A stretch of 64,000 bases of DNA from Uliginosibacterium sp. 31-16 (GTDB lineage: Bacteria; Pseudomonadota; Gammaproteobacteria; Burkholderiales; Rhodocyclaceae), in NCBI RefSeq assembly GCF_030730865.1, contig NZ_JAVALZ010000001.1, forward strand, positions 186,001 through 250,000. The letters run 5' to 3'. Each line of letters begins with the position of its first letter. Within the stretch, counting starts at the first letter, position 1. Made by a program: the position numbers and the translations under genes. Under the pieces are notes generated by a model. The model was not told the DNA's origin. It saw only the letters and a program-made list of their open reading frames with translations, and ran no database searches. Below, piece by piece: positions 1 through 8,574 of the stretch.

Positions 1-87
1 ATGATTCTTGGCCGCACGCCGAAACCCGATTGCTGCAGTGGCCCCGGCCAGAAGGCCGGCTGCGACTGCCAGTCCCCCAACCCCTGA
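1..87 (+). CDS. 3' end of a reading frame or small Cys-rich ORF (partial)
   Basis: An open frame runs from base 1 to a TGA at 85-87, ending in a Pro/Cys-rich tail with four Cys in about 13 residues (CCSGPGQKAGCDCQ). An ATG happens to sit at base 1, so this could be a complete 28-residue peptide. It is more likely the C-terminus of a gene entering from the left. Clustered Cys at a C-terminus can bind metal, but nothing here identifies the protein. The next gene starts 22 bases downstream on the same strand, so the two may be co-transcribed. Confidence 0.4.
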   Translation: MILGRTPKPDCCSGPGQKAGCDCQSPNP

Positions 88-109
88 TGACCCCTGAGGA
101 TGATTCCCC

Positions 110-673
110 ATGCTGCTGAAGAAATACGATGAAGCAGGCTGCCTGATCAACGCCAACCTGAACGAAGCCTGCAGTGGCGGCCTCAAGGCCTTCCGTGGCG
201 AGCTGATCGTGGTAGAAGGCGAGATGCTCGACAACTCCGGCCGCCGCAAGCCGCCACTCAAGGTCCTGCAACAGGCGGCCATCCTGGCGGACGACAGCCG
301 GCTCAGGTTCGTTTCAGGCATGCTCGACGACGTGGCCGACGTACCGGTGTTTCTGGAGCGCTATGGCAAGGATATGGGCAGCGACACGCTGGTGGTGATT
401 TTCGTGCCCAACATCGACAAGCCTGCCAGCCTCGCTCTGGGTGGCACGCTCGTTCATCTGGTGTCGATGGATGATGGCCTGCCCTGGCCCGAACTCATGC
501 AACTGGCCGGTCTGGAAAAAGCCGACATCAAGAGCCTGTCGCCTGCCGACAAGGTGCAGGCGGTCTTCAAGGAGCTCACCGGTTTCCGCCCGCGCAACGC
601 CGTCAGCGTCGAGCTCGCCAGCGTCGCTGCGCTCAACAACGGCAAGCGCCGGGAAATCCGCGGCGCCGTGTAA
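110..673 (+). CDS. Hypothetical protein, 187 aa
   Basis: I do not recognise this protein. It is a soluble-looking 187-residue sequence with no signal peptide, no membrane segment and only one Cys (in NEACSGG near residue 21). A GAGG ribosome-binding site lies about 10 bases before the ATG. The middle has a hydrophobic strand (DTLVVIFVPN) followed by a second (GTLVHLVSMDD), suggesting an alpha/beta fold. The C-terminus is basic (NNGKRREIRG). It directly follows the Cys-rich frame ending at 87 and is followed by a copy of the dispersed intergenic repeat, so it probably ends its transcription unit. Codon use looks like that of its neighbours. Confidence 0.75.
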   Translation: MLLKKYDEAGCLINANLNEACSGGLKAFRGELIVVEGEMLDNSGRRKPPLKVLQQAAILADDSRLRFVSGMLDDVADVPVFLERYGKDMGSDTLVVIFVPNIDKPASLALGGTLVHLVSMDDGLPWPELMQLAGLEKADIKSLSPADKVQAVFKELTGFRPRNAVSVELASVAALNNGKRREIRGAV

Positions 674-691
674 ACCGGCATTCAGCCACCT

Positions 692-806
692 GCCTGAAGA
701 GCCGCATCCAGTCCCGGTTTCAGGCAGGGCTTGCCGCACACCCAATCCCGGCGGTCATTTCCGGAACGGCATGCCGCAGAAGCCCGCCGCATGCGGCTCT
801 GCAGCC
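692..806. repeat. Dispersed intergenic inverted-end repeat, long form (copy 1)
   Basis: The left end GCCTGAAGAGCCGC (692-705) and right end GCGGCTCTGCAGCC (793-806) are near-perfect inverted repeats about 115 nt apart. The element fills the gap between two convergent genes. The same ends recur in at least seven other gaps of this window. Confidence 0.75.
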
Positions 807-820
807 ACCTTGAGTTTTTT

Positions 821-2107
821 TCAAACCGCCCCAGATCGGCGGGACTGCAACGTTTCCGCCTGCGTCCCCAGCCACAAGGCGATTCCCAGCCAGGCTGCCG
901 CCAGCGGCACCGACAGCCAGGCAATCTGGCCGGCGCTCCAGCCCAGCGCGCGCAGGCCATTGAACATCCACGCCGAGGCCGTGTCGCCAGTACGGTGCAC
1001 CAGCGTGTCGATCACGTTCTTGGCCCGGTATTTCTGCGCGGCGGGCAAAGCATTGAACAGGGTCTCGCGGGCCGGCTTGCTGATCGAATACTCACCGGCC
1101 CGGCGCAGCACGCCGAAACCGACCAGCACGCCCAGCACCGGCCACAGGGCAAACACCGCAAAGCCCAGCAAGGACACCAACGGCATCGCCGCCAGCAGGG
1201 CCCGCGTGCCCAGACGCCGGATCAGGCGCCCGAATGCCGCCGTCTGCACCAGCAAGGTCAGCACATTCACCGCCAGATCGATCTGCGCCAGCAACTGGGT
1301 ACGAACGGCGCTGTCCGCGATATGCCGGGGCAGGAGTTCCGCACTCTGGAAATACAGAAAGGTCGACAGCAGCGCATAGCTGAACAGGAAGGCGCAGATC
1401 GCCAGCAGGTAGCCCGATCGGCAGACCTCGCCCAGGCCGCTCCACACGCCTCCGGCCAGCACCTGCTCTTCACCTTCCGGCGCAGTCTGCCCGGTCGCGC
1501 CGGTGTGCCGCGCCCAGGCACGCAAGCGCAGGATGGCGACAATCGCCAGCCCGAGCAGCGCGGCAGAGACCAGCATCAGCAGCTTCGCACCGACCAGCCG
1601 CACCAGCCCGGCGGTGAGCAGCGGGCCGAGCAAGGCCCCCACGGTCCCGCCCGCGGCAATGAAACCGTACAGGCGTTGCGCCTGCTCCGTATCGAACAGG
1701 TCGGCCATGAAGCTCCAGAACACCGACACGACGAACAGATTGAACACGCTGACCCACACGTATAACACCCGTGCCAGCAGTGGCCCGGGGTGCCCACCGG
1801 TCTCGAAGACAGCGTAGAAACCAATCAGATTTGCCACGCAGAACGCATACAGCCAGGGCAACAGGCGGCGACGCGGAAAACGCCGGGTCAGCCAGCCAAA
1901 CACCGGCACCAGCACCAGCATGCTCAGGAACACGGCAGAGAACAGCTCCTGCAACGCCCCCGCCCCGACCTGCATGGCCATCTCGTCGCGGATCGGGCGC
2001 AGCACGTAATAGCTGGCCAGCAATGCCAGGAAATACACGAAGGCCCATAAGGCCGCCGCCAGCTCTTTCGGGGTGGCGCCACTCAGGCGCAGGGCCAGAG
2101 CTTTCAT
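821..2107 (-). CDS. MFS-fold transporter related to the ATP/ADP (NTT/Npt) carrier family
   Basis: This is a 428-residue integral inner-membrane protein with about 11-12 hydrophobic helices. The segment SYYVLRPIRDEMAMQVG near residues 32-48 resembles the LRPIRDEMG signature of bacterial members of the NTP/NDP-exchanger (AAA/NTT) branch of the MFS fold. In free-living bacteria these homologues have no settled substrate, so nucleotide exchange should not be assumed. A central hydrophilic stretch (near RARARHTGATGQTA, residues ~200-215) links the two halves. It lies downstream of the BI-1-like gene on the same strand, but a hairpin terminator candidate sits between them. Substrate is unknown. Confidence 0.8.
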   Translation of the reverse strand: MKALALRLSGATPKELAAALWAFVYFLALLASYYVLRPIRDEMAMQVGAGALQELFSAVFLSMLVLVPVFGWLTRRFPRRRLLPWLYAFCVANLIGFYAVFETGGHPGPLLARVLYVWVSVFNLFVVSVFWSFMADLFDTEQAQRLYGFIAAGGTVGALLGPLLTAGLVRLVGAKLLMLVSAALLGLAIVAILRLRAWARHTGATGQTAPEGEEQVLAGGVWSGLGEVCRSGYLLAICAFLFSYALLSTFLYFQSAELLPRHIADSAVRTQLLAQIDLAVNVLTLLVQTAAFGRLIRRLGTRALLAAMPLVSLLGFAVFALWPVLGVLVGFGVLRRAGEYSISKPARETLFNALPAAQKYRAKNVIDTLVHRTGDTASAWMFNGLRALGWSAGQIAWLSVPLAAAWLGIALWLGTQAETLQSRRSGAV

Positions 2108-2131
2108 GGCAGGACCGGGCCTCCCTGTGCA

Positions 2132-2151
2132 AACGCCCCTTGCGGGGCGTT
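2132..2151 (-). terminator. Hairpin terminator candidate after the BI-1-like gene
   Basis: AACGCCCC, loop TTGC, GGGGCGTT form a perfect 8-bp stem. Read on the minus strand it ends in a short T tract (GCGTTTGC). It lies between the BI-1-like gene and the downstream transporter gene. The short T run makes it a weak intrinsic terminator. Confidence 0.5.
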
Positions 2152-2176
2152 CGGGTCCATCATGTCTAGCGCAGAA

Positions 2177-2881
2177 TCAGTCACGCCCGCTAAGCTGCAT
2201 CAGCAAGCGCAGCACGTACCACAACATCAGTGCCACCGACGCGAACAGGTGCAGCGCGGCACCGGCCGGACGATCCACCGGGTAGTGGTGAATGATCTTG
2301 CCCGTGTCGAACAGCACACAGCCGCCGGCAAAGACGATCATGATTGCCGAGAACCAGATGCCCAGCGAGAAGCCGAAGATCACACCGGTAACGATGGCGC
2401 CGATGGCGCACAGACCGGCCACCTTGAGGATGCCGCCAAGGAAGGAGAAATCGGTCTTGGAGGTAAATGCGGTCCAGGTCAGCGCAGCACACAACAGCAC
2501 GGTCAGAAAGGCTGCCGAACCGATGGCACCAGGCGCCACGTACTGGGCCAGGGCAAACATCGGTGCAAAGATCACGCTCTCGGCCACCACGTAGATGCCC
2601 AGCCCGCCGAGCTGGGCCGCATTGCTCGCGGCGCCGTCAGCCATGCTCGTCGCCAGCCAGCCCACCACCATGAAGCCCCCGAGGAACAGCAACCATCCAT
2701 ACTTGGCGCCGGCCATCCACTGCAGCATCTGCACGCCCACGCCCGCAGCATTGAGAATGAAGGACAGCAGCACGAACCCGGCGATCGCGCCGGCAAGATG
2801 CAGATAGGTTGCGCGCAGGAATGAGGCGCGTTCGGACAGACCGCTGAGCGCGGCCTGACCATCCGGATTGACTGGTTCCAT
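2177..2881 (-). CDS. Bax inhibitor-1 / YccA (TMBIM) family membrane protein
   Basis: A 234-residue protein with about seven transmembrane segments, matching the size and pattern of the BI-1/YccA family. After a short polar N-terminus (MEPVNPDGQAALSGLSERA) come the helices, including the conserved region around GIWFSAIMIVFAGGCVLFDTG with the acidic Asp near the last helices that the family uses for pH-sensing or ion leak. An upstream in-frame start exists 14 codons earlier, but ATG 2881 is preceded by a G-rich Shine-Dalgarno-like tract (GGGGGGAAAACC) and gives the normal family length. In E. coli the homologue YccA interacts with FtsH. The role here is inferred from family only. Confidence 0.9.
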   Translation of the reverse strand: MEPVNPDGQAALSGLSERASFLRATYLHLAGAIAGFVLLSFILNAAGVGVQMLQWMAGAKYGWLLFLGGFMVVGWLATSMADGAASNAAQLGGLGIYVVAESVIFAPMFALAQYVAPGAIGSAAFLTVLLCAALTWTAFTSKTDFSFLGGILKVAGLCAIGAIVTGVIFGFSLGIWFSAIMIVFAGGCVLFDTGKIIHHYPVDRPAGAALHLFASVALMLWYVLRLLMQLSGRD

Positions 2882-3009
2882 CGGTTTTCCCCCCGTTTGA
2901 TTGAACGAAATGCCGTCAGCCACAAGACTGACGGCATGAGCCGGATGGTACGCGACTCCGGCTGCAGGGCAAGCGTCCGTCTGGCCGCTGCTGATCCGCT
3001 CCTGGGGCT

Positions 3010-3084
3010 GCCTGCAGAGCCGCGTCGCGCCTGCCTCTCCAGCCTGCCTGCCCGCTCAGGCTTGCCGGGCGCGGCTCTTCAGGC
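3010..3084. repeat. Dispersed intergenic inverted-end repeat, short form (copy 2)
   Basis: GCCTGCAGAGCCGC (3010-3023) and GCGGCTCTTCAGGC (3071-3084) bound a 75-nt element lying just past the yegD stop codon, upstream of the BI-1-like gene. Confidence 0.75.
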
Positions 3085-3111
3085 ATGCCCGGTCGGCATA
3101 TTGCTGCCAGC

Positions 3112-4374
3112 CTAGCCATAGCGCCGCGCCGCTTCCACCGCCAGCCCCGAACCGATGCTGCCGAACAGATCCCCCTCGCAGGTGCGTGCATCCGGCAGCA
3201 GCGCCGCAATCTGTGCCCGCAATTGCGGCACGCCGCTGCCGCCACCGGTGAAGAACACGGTATCAACCGCACGGGCCGGGATGTTCGCCTGCACCAGCAA
3301 CTCGCCAACGGTTTGCGCCACGCGCGAAACCAGCTCGCCGGTCGCCGCACTAAACAGGGCCTGATCGATCTCGCCGCCCAGCTCCGGCCACAGCTCGCCC
3401 AGATCCAGCCGGGTGCTGTCGGCGGCAGACAGCGCAATCTTTGCTTCCTCCACCTGCAGCGCCAGCCAGTGGCCGGCGCGCCGGTCGATCAGGCGTGCCA
3501 GGCGTTCGAGCTTGTCGCGCTCTGCGCTCATGCGATAGAGCTGCTGGAAATCGGCATAGGCCGCGCGCGAATAGGCCAGCGGAATGGTGTGCCAGGTGGC
3601 GAGCTGGAAAAACAGCTGCGAGGGCAGCGCCGCGCCGTTCTGCGTGCGGCTGCCCAGCCCGAGCAGCGGCATGGCCGCCGCCAGATTCAGGGCCCGGTCG
3701 AAATCCGTGCCGCCAATATGCACGCCACCGTTGGCGAGCAGATCGTCGCGGCGTTCATCGAGCTGCGCCCGCTCGGGCGACAGGCGCACCAGGGAAAAGT
3801 CCGCCGTGCCACCGCCGATGTCGGCAATCAGCACCAGTTCCTCGCGGGCGAGCGTGCGCTCATAGTGAAAGGCCGCGCCGATCGGCTCGAACTGGAAACT
3901 CAGCTCGCGAAAACCCGCCGCCCGCGCAATCTCCGCCAGCGTGTCTTCAGCCAGTTTGTCCGCCTCCGGTTTGCCATCCACGAAGAACACCGGTCGGCCG
4001 AACACGGCGCAATCGAAGGGCCGCCCGGCGGCCAGCTCGGCACGCCGCTTGAGTTCGCTGATGAAGGTCGCCAGCAGTTCGCGGAAGGCCAGCGCCCGCC
4101 CACCGACCTCGGTATTGGCATCAATCAGGCCGCTGCCCAGCAGACTCTTCAGCGCCCGCACCAGACGGCCTTCATAACCATCCAGATACTGCGCCATCGC
4201 ATCGCGGCCAAAGTGCGTGCTGTTTTCGTCGGCATTGAAAAACACCGCCGAAGGCAGCGTCGGCCGCCCGCCTTCGAGCGCCAGCAGCGTCTCTGCGCCG
4301 GGACGCAGCTGACCCACCGTGGAATTGGAGGTACCGAAATCCACGCCACAGGCGCGGGCAGGTGCTACAGACAT
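3112..4374 (-). CDS. yegD: Hsp70-family protein, YegD-like
   Basis: A 420-residue actin/Hsp70-fold ATPase. The first phosphate-binding loop is at residues 10-20 (CGVDFGTSNSTVG), the second is LIADIGGGTADFSLV, and the adenosine motif VFFTGGGSGVPQL is near the C-terminus. Length matches E. coli YegD (~450 aa). Like YegD it has only the nucleotide-binding part, without the classical Hsp70 substrate-binding domain. The ORF extends upstream to 4503, but that extension is low-complexity and Pro/Phe-rich, so ATG 4374 (MSVAPARACGVDFG) is preferred. Biological role is not established. It stands alone, divergent from the autotransporter gene. Confidence 0.92.
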   Translation of the reverse strand: MSVAPARACGVDFGTSNSTVGQLRPGAETLLALEGGRPTLPSAVFFNADENSTHFGRDAMAQYLDGYEGRLVRALKSLLGSGLIDANTEVGGRALAFRELLATFISELKRRAELAAGRPFDCAVFGRPVFFVDGKPEADKLAEDTLAEIARAAGFRELSFQFEPIGAAFHYERTLAREELVLIADIGGGTADFSLVRLSPERAQLDERRDDLLANGGVHIGGTDFDRALNLAAAMPLLGLGSRTQNGAALPSQLFFQLATWHTIPLAYSRAAYADFQQLYRMSAERDKLERLARLIDRRAGHWLALQVEEAKIALSAADSTRLDLGELWPELGGEIDQALFSAATGELVSRVAQTVGELLVQANIPARAVDTVFFTGGGSGVPQLRAQIAALLPDARTCEGDLFGSIGSGLAVEAARRYG

Positions 4375-4842
4375 CGGAAAGCTCGGGAAGGGAAACGGGG
4401 GCGGATGATACCGGAGTGTCGGGAACGTTGGCAGGAAGGCTGAAGAGCCGCGCCCAGCAATGATCCGCAGCCGTATGGCCAGCACAGGCAACAGGGAAGC
4501 CACTGTTCACGCCACATCCCTCAAGAGCCTTGCTGCATGCGGCTCTGCAACACCCTGCAATGGAAGCGACTCCCGCTCCCACACCCCGACGTATAACGGA
4601 AGCAGTCCATTTCGCCCGGACTCAACAATCCAGCCACGAAGTCCGTCCATCACAAGCATGCCGCAAGAATTCAAGCTTCATGGAACCGGATCAACAGATA
4701 ACGACCATGCCCAAAGGGTTCATCCCATGCTCCGAACAAGTCATTACTTTTAGAATGGTTTTATCGCTCTGGCTCTCCACCTGACGTGAAAACCATCCCA
4801 TATATGAAAACAGCAATCCGTCACACACTTTCTGGAGTAAAC
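4375..4842. other. 468-bp divergent intergenic region
   Basis: The gap between yegD (minus) and the autotransporter (plus) contains repeat copy 3 at 4438-4549. An AT-richer stretch (about 4700-4842) presumably carries the autotransporter promoter and leader. I could not pick a convincing -35/-10 pair. No coding potential or RNA gene is apparent. The ORF upstream of 4843 has in-frame starts at 4786 and 4804 but no good ribosome-binding site. Confidence 0.5.
4438..4549. repeat. Dispersed intergenic inverted-end repeat, long form (copy 3)
   Basis: GGCTGAAGAGCCGC (4438-4451) and GCGGCTCTGCA (4539-4549) are inverted ends about 112 nt apart, in the yegD/autotransporter gap. Confidence 0.65.
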
Positions 4843-6759
4843 ATGAAGCCACGCCTCCTGTCTGTCGCCCTTGCCACACTGGGGCTCGCCGCCACCTCGC
4901 CGGCCCCCGCGGCCGGCAACGTATTGATCTACGACGGCGACTACAGCGATGTCGCCACCAGTCTGGCCGCACGCCAGACTGCAGCAGGCAACACGCCAAC
5001 GGTCATCAGCTGGAGTGGTGGCAGCCTTGCCGCACTGCCAGCGTCCCTCTCGGGCTACACGCAAGTCTGGGATGTCAACGGGCATCTCGCGCTTAGCACC
5101 TCCCAGGAGACGGCCTATCTGAGCTACATACAGGGAGGCGGCTCGCTGTTCCTGATGGGCGAAAACACAAGCTATGGCGCAGCCCGCAATGCCTCGCTGA
5201 TCAGCTTCATCGCCACCGCCGGTGGCGGCACGCTCAGCATCGTGGGCAACGGCGGCGCTGCGGAAACGGTCTCCAGTGCACTACAGAACCCGACCCCCCT
5301 CACGACCGTGAGTTACGCGGCTTCTGGCTCCTTCAGCTCCCCCGGCACCGGCATCTGCCTGACATCCAATTCTTCAGGCACGTGTTCAGCCATTGCTTTC
5401 AATGTGGGCACACTCAGCAATGCCCGCAACGGTTCGCTGGTCAGCGTGCTGGACATCAACTTCCTGGAAAGCTCGCGTATCGCCTCATTTCAGGGTTTTA
5501 TCGACAACCTGATCGCCTACATGGCAGCCCAGGCCGCTGCGGGCGAAGCCGCTGCCAGTGGCGGGGCGGGGAACTTCGTCACCCTCTCCAACAGCACCAG
5601 CCGCGGAGCAGCACGCGTTCTGGATGAACGCACCAGCGCCAGCATCATCGATGCGGACATGGCGCTGGCCATCGGGCGTCTCTCGTCCCTGCCCGCCGAT
5701 CAGAAGGTCGTGGCCCTGCAGCGACAGGCCCCGCAGACCGGACGTGCGGCCATCGTGGCGTCAAATCAGGCGGTAAGCGGCTCGCTGGATTCGGTAGCCA
5801 TGCGCCTTGAAGGCGTCCGCGAGCAGGGTTTCATCGTGGGGCTCGACGAAGACCTGATGAAGGGGCGTCTCAAACTGGCCGCAGCCGGTGACAACGTTGC
5901 AAGCCAGCTGGCTTCAGAGAAGACCCGCCGCAGCAACGCCTGGGTGAAGGCTTTTGGTGCCTATGCGAACCAGAATCTGGACGGCGACTACGCTGGCTAC
6001 CACGCCTCGACAGGCGGCATGGCACTTGGCGCAGACACCTTGCTGGACAGCAAACTCGTCGTTGGTGGCGCGTTCTCCTATGCAAAAACCGATGTAAGGA
6101 TGAGTGACTTCCGCAACGGAGACAGCACGAACATCAACAGTTACCAGTTCACCGCTTATGCCAGCCGTGACTTCGGCAAGTTCTATATCGACGGCATGCT
6201 GGCCTATGCCCGCCACCAGTTCAACGCCAACCGCGACACAGCCGTTTCCGGAACCGCAGCAGGAGAATTCGAAGGCAGCGAATATGCAGCCAAGGCTACG
6301 GTGGGGCTCCCTGTCAAACTGAGCGAGAAACTCACGCTCACTCCGGTGGCGGGCCTCGAAGCCAATCATATCTACTTCGAGTCTTATACCGAAACGGGAG
6401 CCGGAGCTCTCTCACAACGCGTCGACAATGACTCGGTTACCCGCGTACGCAGCATGCTGGGCAGCAAGCTATCGACGGAGTTGCAGACGGCGGGCGGAAT
6501 CAGCATCAAACCATCCCTTGATCTGGCATGGCGCCATGAATTCGAAAACGACGGCATGGACTCGACATCAACCTTCACCGGTGGTGGCGGCAGCTTCTCG
6601 ACTGCCGGCCAGAAGCTCGCCAGGAACACGTTTGCTCTGGGCGCCGGTGTAGCCATCCAGAAGACCAGGGACTTCAACCTCAAGATCCGTCTCAATTCAG
6701 AACTGGCCAAGGGCTACCAGTCTTTCGCCGGACAGATCCAGGGACAGTGGCTGTTCTGA
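4843..6759 (+). CDS. Autotransporter (type Va) with compact N-terminal passenger
   Basis: A 638-residue outer-membrane protein. ATG 4843 has a GGAG site 6 bases upstream and starts a clear Sec signal peptide (MKPRLLSVALATLGLAATSP, cleavage near APAAG). The mature N-terminus (residues ~24-230) alternates strands and helices, e.g. NVLIYDGDYSDVATSLAA and YIQGGGSLFLMGEN. That pattern looks like a ThuA/GATase-like alpha/beta domain rather than a beta-helix. An Ala-rich linker and helical segment follow (~235-365). The last ~260 residues form an autotransporter beta-barrel (NAWVKAFGAYANQNLDGD onward) ending in the aromatic C-terminus QWLF. Passenger function is unknown. A terminator follows the gene directly, so it is probably monocistronic. 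Confidence 0.88.
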   Translation: MKPRLLSVALATLGLAATSPAPAAGNVLIYDGDYSDVATSLAARQTAAGNTPTVISWSGGSLAALPASLSGYTQVWDVNGHLALSTSQETAYLSYIQGGGSLFLMGENTSYGAARNASLISFIATAGGGTLSIVGNGGAAETVSSALQNPTPLTTVSYAASGSFSSPGTGICLTSNSSGTCSAIAFNVGTLSNARNGSLVSVLDINFLESSRIASFQGFIDNLIAYMAAQAAAGEAAASGGAGNFVTLSNSTSRGAARVLDERTSASIIDADMALAIGRLSSLPADQKVVALQRQAPQTGRAAIVASNQAVSGSLDSVAMRLEGVREQGFIVGLDEDLMKGRLKLAAAGDNVASQLASEKTRRSNAWVKAFGAYANQNLDGDYAGYHASTGGMALGADTLLDSKLVVGGAFSYAKTDVRMSDFRNGDSTNINSYQFTAYASRDFGKFYIDGMLAYARHQFNANRDTAVSGTAAGEFEGSEYAAKATVGLPVKLSEKLTLTPVAGLEANHIYFESYTETGAGALSQRVDNDSVTRVRSMLGSKLSTELQTAGGISIKPSLDLAWRHEFENDGMDSTSTFTGGGGSFSTAGQKLARNTFALGAGVAIQKTRDFNLKIRLNSELAKGYQSFAGQIQGQWLF

Positions 6760-6781
6760 CTCAAGCTGCACCCACAAAAAC

Positions 6782-6805
6782 AGCAGGGGCAACCCTGCTT
6801 TTTTT
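6782..6805 (+). terminator. Rho-independent terminator of the autotransporter gene
   Basis: AGCAGGG, loop GCAA, CCCTGCT form a perfect 7-bp stem followed by a run of seven T, 22 bases after the stop codon. Confidence 0.9.
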
Positions 6806-6906
6806 ACGCTGTTTGCAGGGCACGTGCGCCAAGAGGCTCTTCACCCGCCTGTCGCAAGACGAAGGCGGCATGCGCCTCTCCAGGCAGACCGAGAAAGGCG
6901 GCGAAC

Positions 6907-8367
6907 TCAAGCCAGCCCGCCGAAGCACAGGTACTTGATGTCCAGGTACTCGTCCGTGCCGTAGTGCGAGCCCTCGCGCCCCAGCCCGCTCTGCTTGATG
7001 CCACCGAAGGGCACGACCTCGTTGGTAATCAGCCCGGTGTTGATGCCGACCATGCCGGTTTCCAGCGCCTCGGCCACGCGCCAGCAGCGCGCCACGTCGC
7101 GACTATAGAAATAGCTGGCCAGGCCGGATTCGCTGGCATTGGCCAGGCGCAGCAATTCTTCTTCGGTGTCGAAGCGGAACAGCGGCGCGACCGGACCGAA
7201 GGTTTCCTCGCGAGCCACGCGCATGTCTGCCGTGGCACCCGCCAGAATGGTTGGCTCGAAGAAGCCATGTCCGAGCGCGTGCCGCGTGCCGCCCATCACC
7301 AGCTGCGCGCCGTGAGCCAGCGCGTCAGCCACATGCGCCTCGACCTTGAGCAGCGCACGCTCGTCGATCAGCGGGCCGAGCGCGACCCCCTCCTCCAGCC
7401 CGTTGCCGACCTTCAGCTTGCGCACGGCCGTGGCGAGCTTGCTGGCGAAGGCGTCATGCACGCCGCTTTGCACGTAGATGCGGTTCGCGCAGACGCAGGT
7501 CTGGCCGTTGTTGCGGTACTTGGAGACGATGGCGCCTTCGACCGCCGCGTCCACATCGGCGTCGTCAAACACGATGAAGGGTGCATTGCCGCCCAATTCG
7601 AGGGACACCCGCTTGACCGTCCCCGCGCACTGCGCCAGCAGCTGCTTGCCGACTGCGGTAGAGCCGGTGAAGCTGAGTTTGGCGACAACAGGGCTGGCCG
7701 TCATCTCGCTACCAATGGCGTGCGCGTCGCCCGTCACCACATTCAGCAGGCCCGGCGGCAGGCCGGCTTCCTCCGCCAGCACCGCCAGAGCGAGCGCCGA
7801 GAACGGCGTCTGCGGCGCAGGTTTGAGCACCACTGCGCAGCCCACGGCCAGTGCCGGCGCGGCCTTGCGCGTCACCATCGCGTTCGGGAAATTCCACGGG
7901 GTGATCGCCGCCACCACACCGACCGGCTGCTTGATCACCACGATGCGCTTGTCGGCCTGCGGACTGGGAATGCTGTCGCCATAGGTGCGCTTGGCTTCCT
8001 CGCCGAACCATTCGATGAAACTTGCGCCATAGACGATCTCGCCACGCGCCTCGGCCAGCGGCCGGCCCTGCTCGCGGGTGAGGATCTGCGCAAGATCCTC
8101 CTGATGGGTCATCACCAGCTCGTACCAGCGCCGCAGCACCGCCGCACGCTCCTTGCCCGTGCGCTGTTTCCATTCGCGCTGGGCAACCTGCGCAGCAGCA
8201 ATCGCGCGCTGCGTCTCGGCAGCGCCCATGTGCGGCACGTGTCCGAGCAGCTCGCCGCTTGCCGGATTGTGAATCGGCTGCTGCACGCCGGAATCGGCCG
8301 CGCACCACAGGCCACCAATCAGGGCTTGCTGACGGAACAGGGAAGGATGATGAAGCGGGATGGACAT
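6907..8367 (-). CDS. gabD: NAD(P)-dependent succinate-semialdehyde dehydrogenase
   Basis: A 486-residue class I aldehyde dehydrogenase that oxidises succinic semialdehyde to succinate, the last step of the GABA shunt. Visible motifs are the cofactor-binding ITPWNFP and FTGSTAVGKQL, the catalytic Glu in LELGGNAPF, the catalytic Cys in NNGQTCVCANR and the C-terminal EVVPFGGIKQSGLGREGS typical of the SSADH group. A second Cys two residues after the catalytic one (CVC) matches the redox-switch arrangement known in GabD. It has no neighbouring gabT or permease, so the physiological substrate (GABA-derived or another semialdehyde) cannot be fixed from context. Confidence 0.93.
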   Translation of the reverse strand: MSIPLHHPSLFRQQALIGGLWCAADSGVQQPIHNPASGELLGHVPHMGAAETQRAIAAAQVAQREWKQRTGKERAAVLRRWYELVMTHQEDLAQILTREQGRPLAEARGEIVYGASFIEWFGEEAKRTYGDSIPSPQADKRIVVIKQPVGVVAAITPWNFPNAMVTRKAAPALAVGCAVVLKPAPQTPFSALALAVLAEEAGLPPGLLNVVTGDAHAIGSEMTASPVVAKLSFTGSTAVGKQLLAQCAGTVKRVSLELGGNAPFIVFDDADVDAAVEGAIVSKYRNNGQTCVCANRIYVQSGVHDAFASKLATAVRKLKVGNGLEEGVALGPLIDERALLKVEAHVADALAHGAQLVMGGTRHALGHGFFEPTILAGATADMRVAREETFGPVAPLFRFDTEEELLRLANASESGLASYFYSRDVARCWRVAEALETGMVGINTGLITNEVVPFGGIKQSGLGREGSHYGTDEYLDIKYLCFGGLA

Positions 8368-8461
8368 GACAGACCTCTTGGCAGTAAAACGTCAGGAAAA
8401 CAGACCGAAGTGTAGTCGACGGCTCAGCGTGCAGGCTTCTGCGACAATCCGGACATTGCTT

Positions 8462-8533
8462 GCTGAACAGCCGCGCCGGATGGGCGCCTGCAGGCAGGCC
8501 ACCTGAAAACCAAGACTGCGCGCGGCTCTCCAG
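8462..8533. repeat. Dispersed intergenic inverted-end repeat, short form (copy 4, diverged)
   Basis: GCTGAACAGCCGC (8462-8474) and GCGGCTCTCCAG (8522-8533) are imperfect inverted ends 72 nt apart, in the divergent gap between gabD and the 5'-nucleotidase gene. Confidence 0.55.
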
Positions 8534-8574
8534 TCACCCCACTGTTAACTTCCCACTGCCGACAGCCCGACACC

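Noticed and set aside
4667-4678. Adjacent EcoRI and HindIII sites (GAATTCAAGCTT) suggesting a cloning junction
   Set aside because: A 12-base coincidence in a natural-looking gap. No vector sequence on either side.
6833-6886. GAGGCTCTTCACC and GCCTCTCCAGGC after the autotransporter terminator
   Set aside because: Only partly similar to the repeat ends and not clearly inverted, so not counted as a copy.
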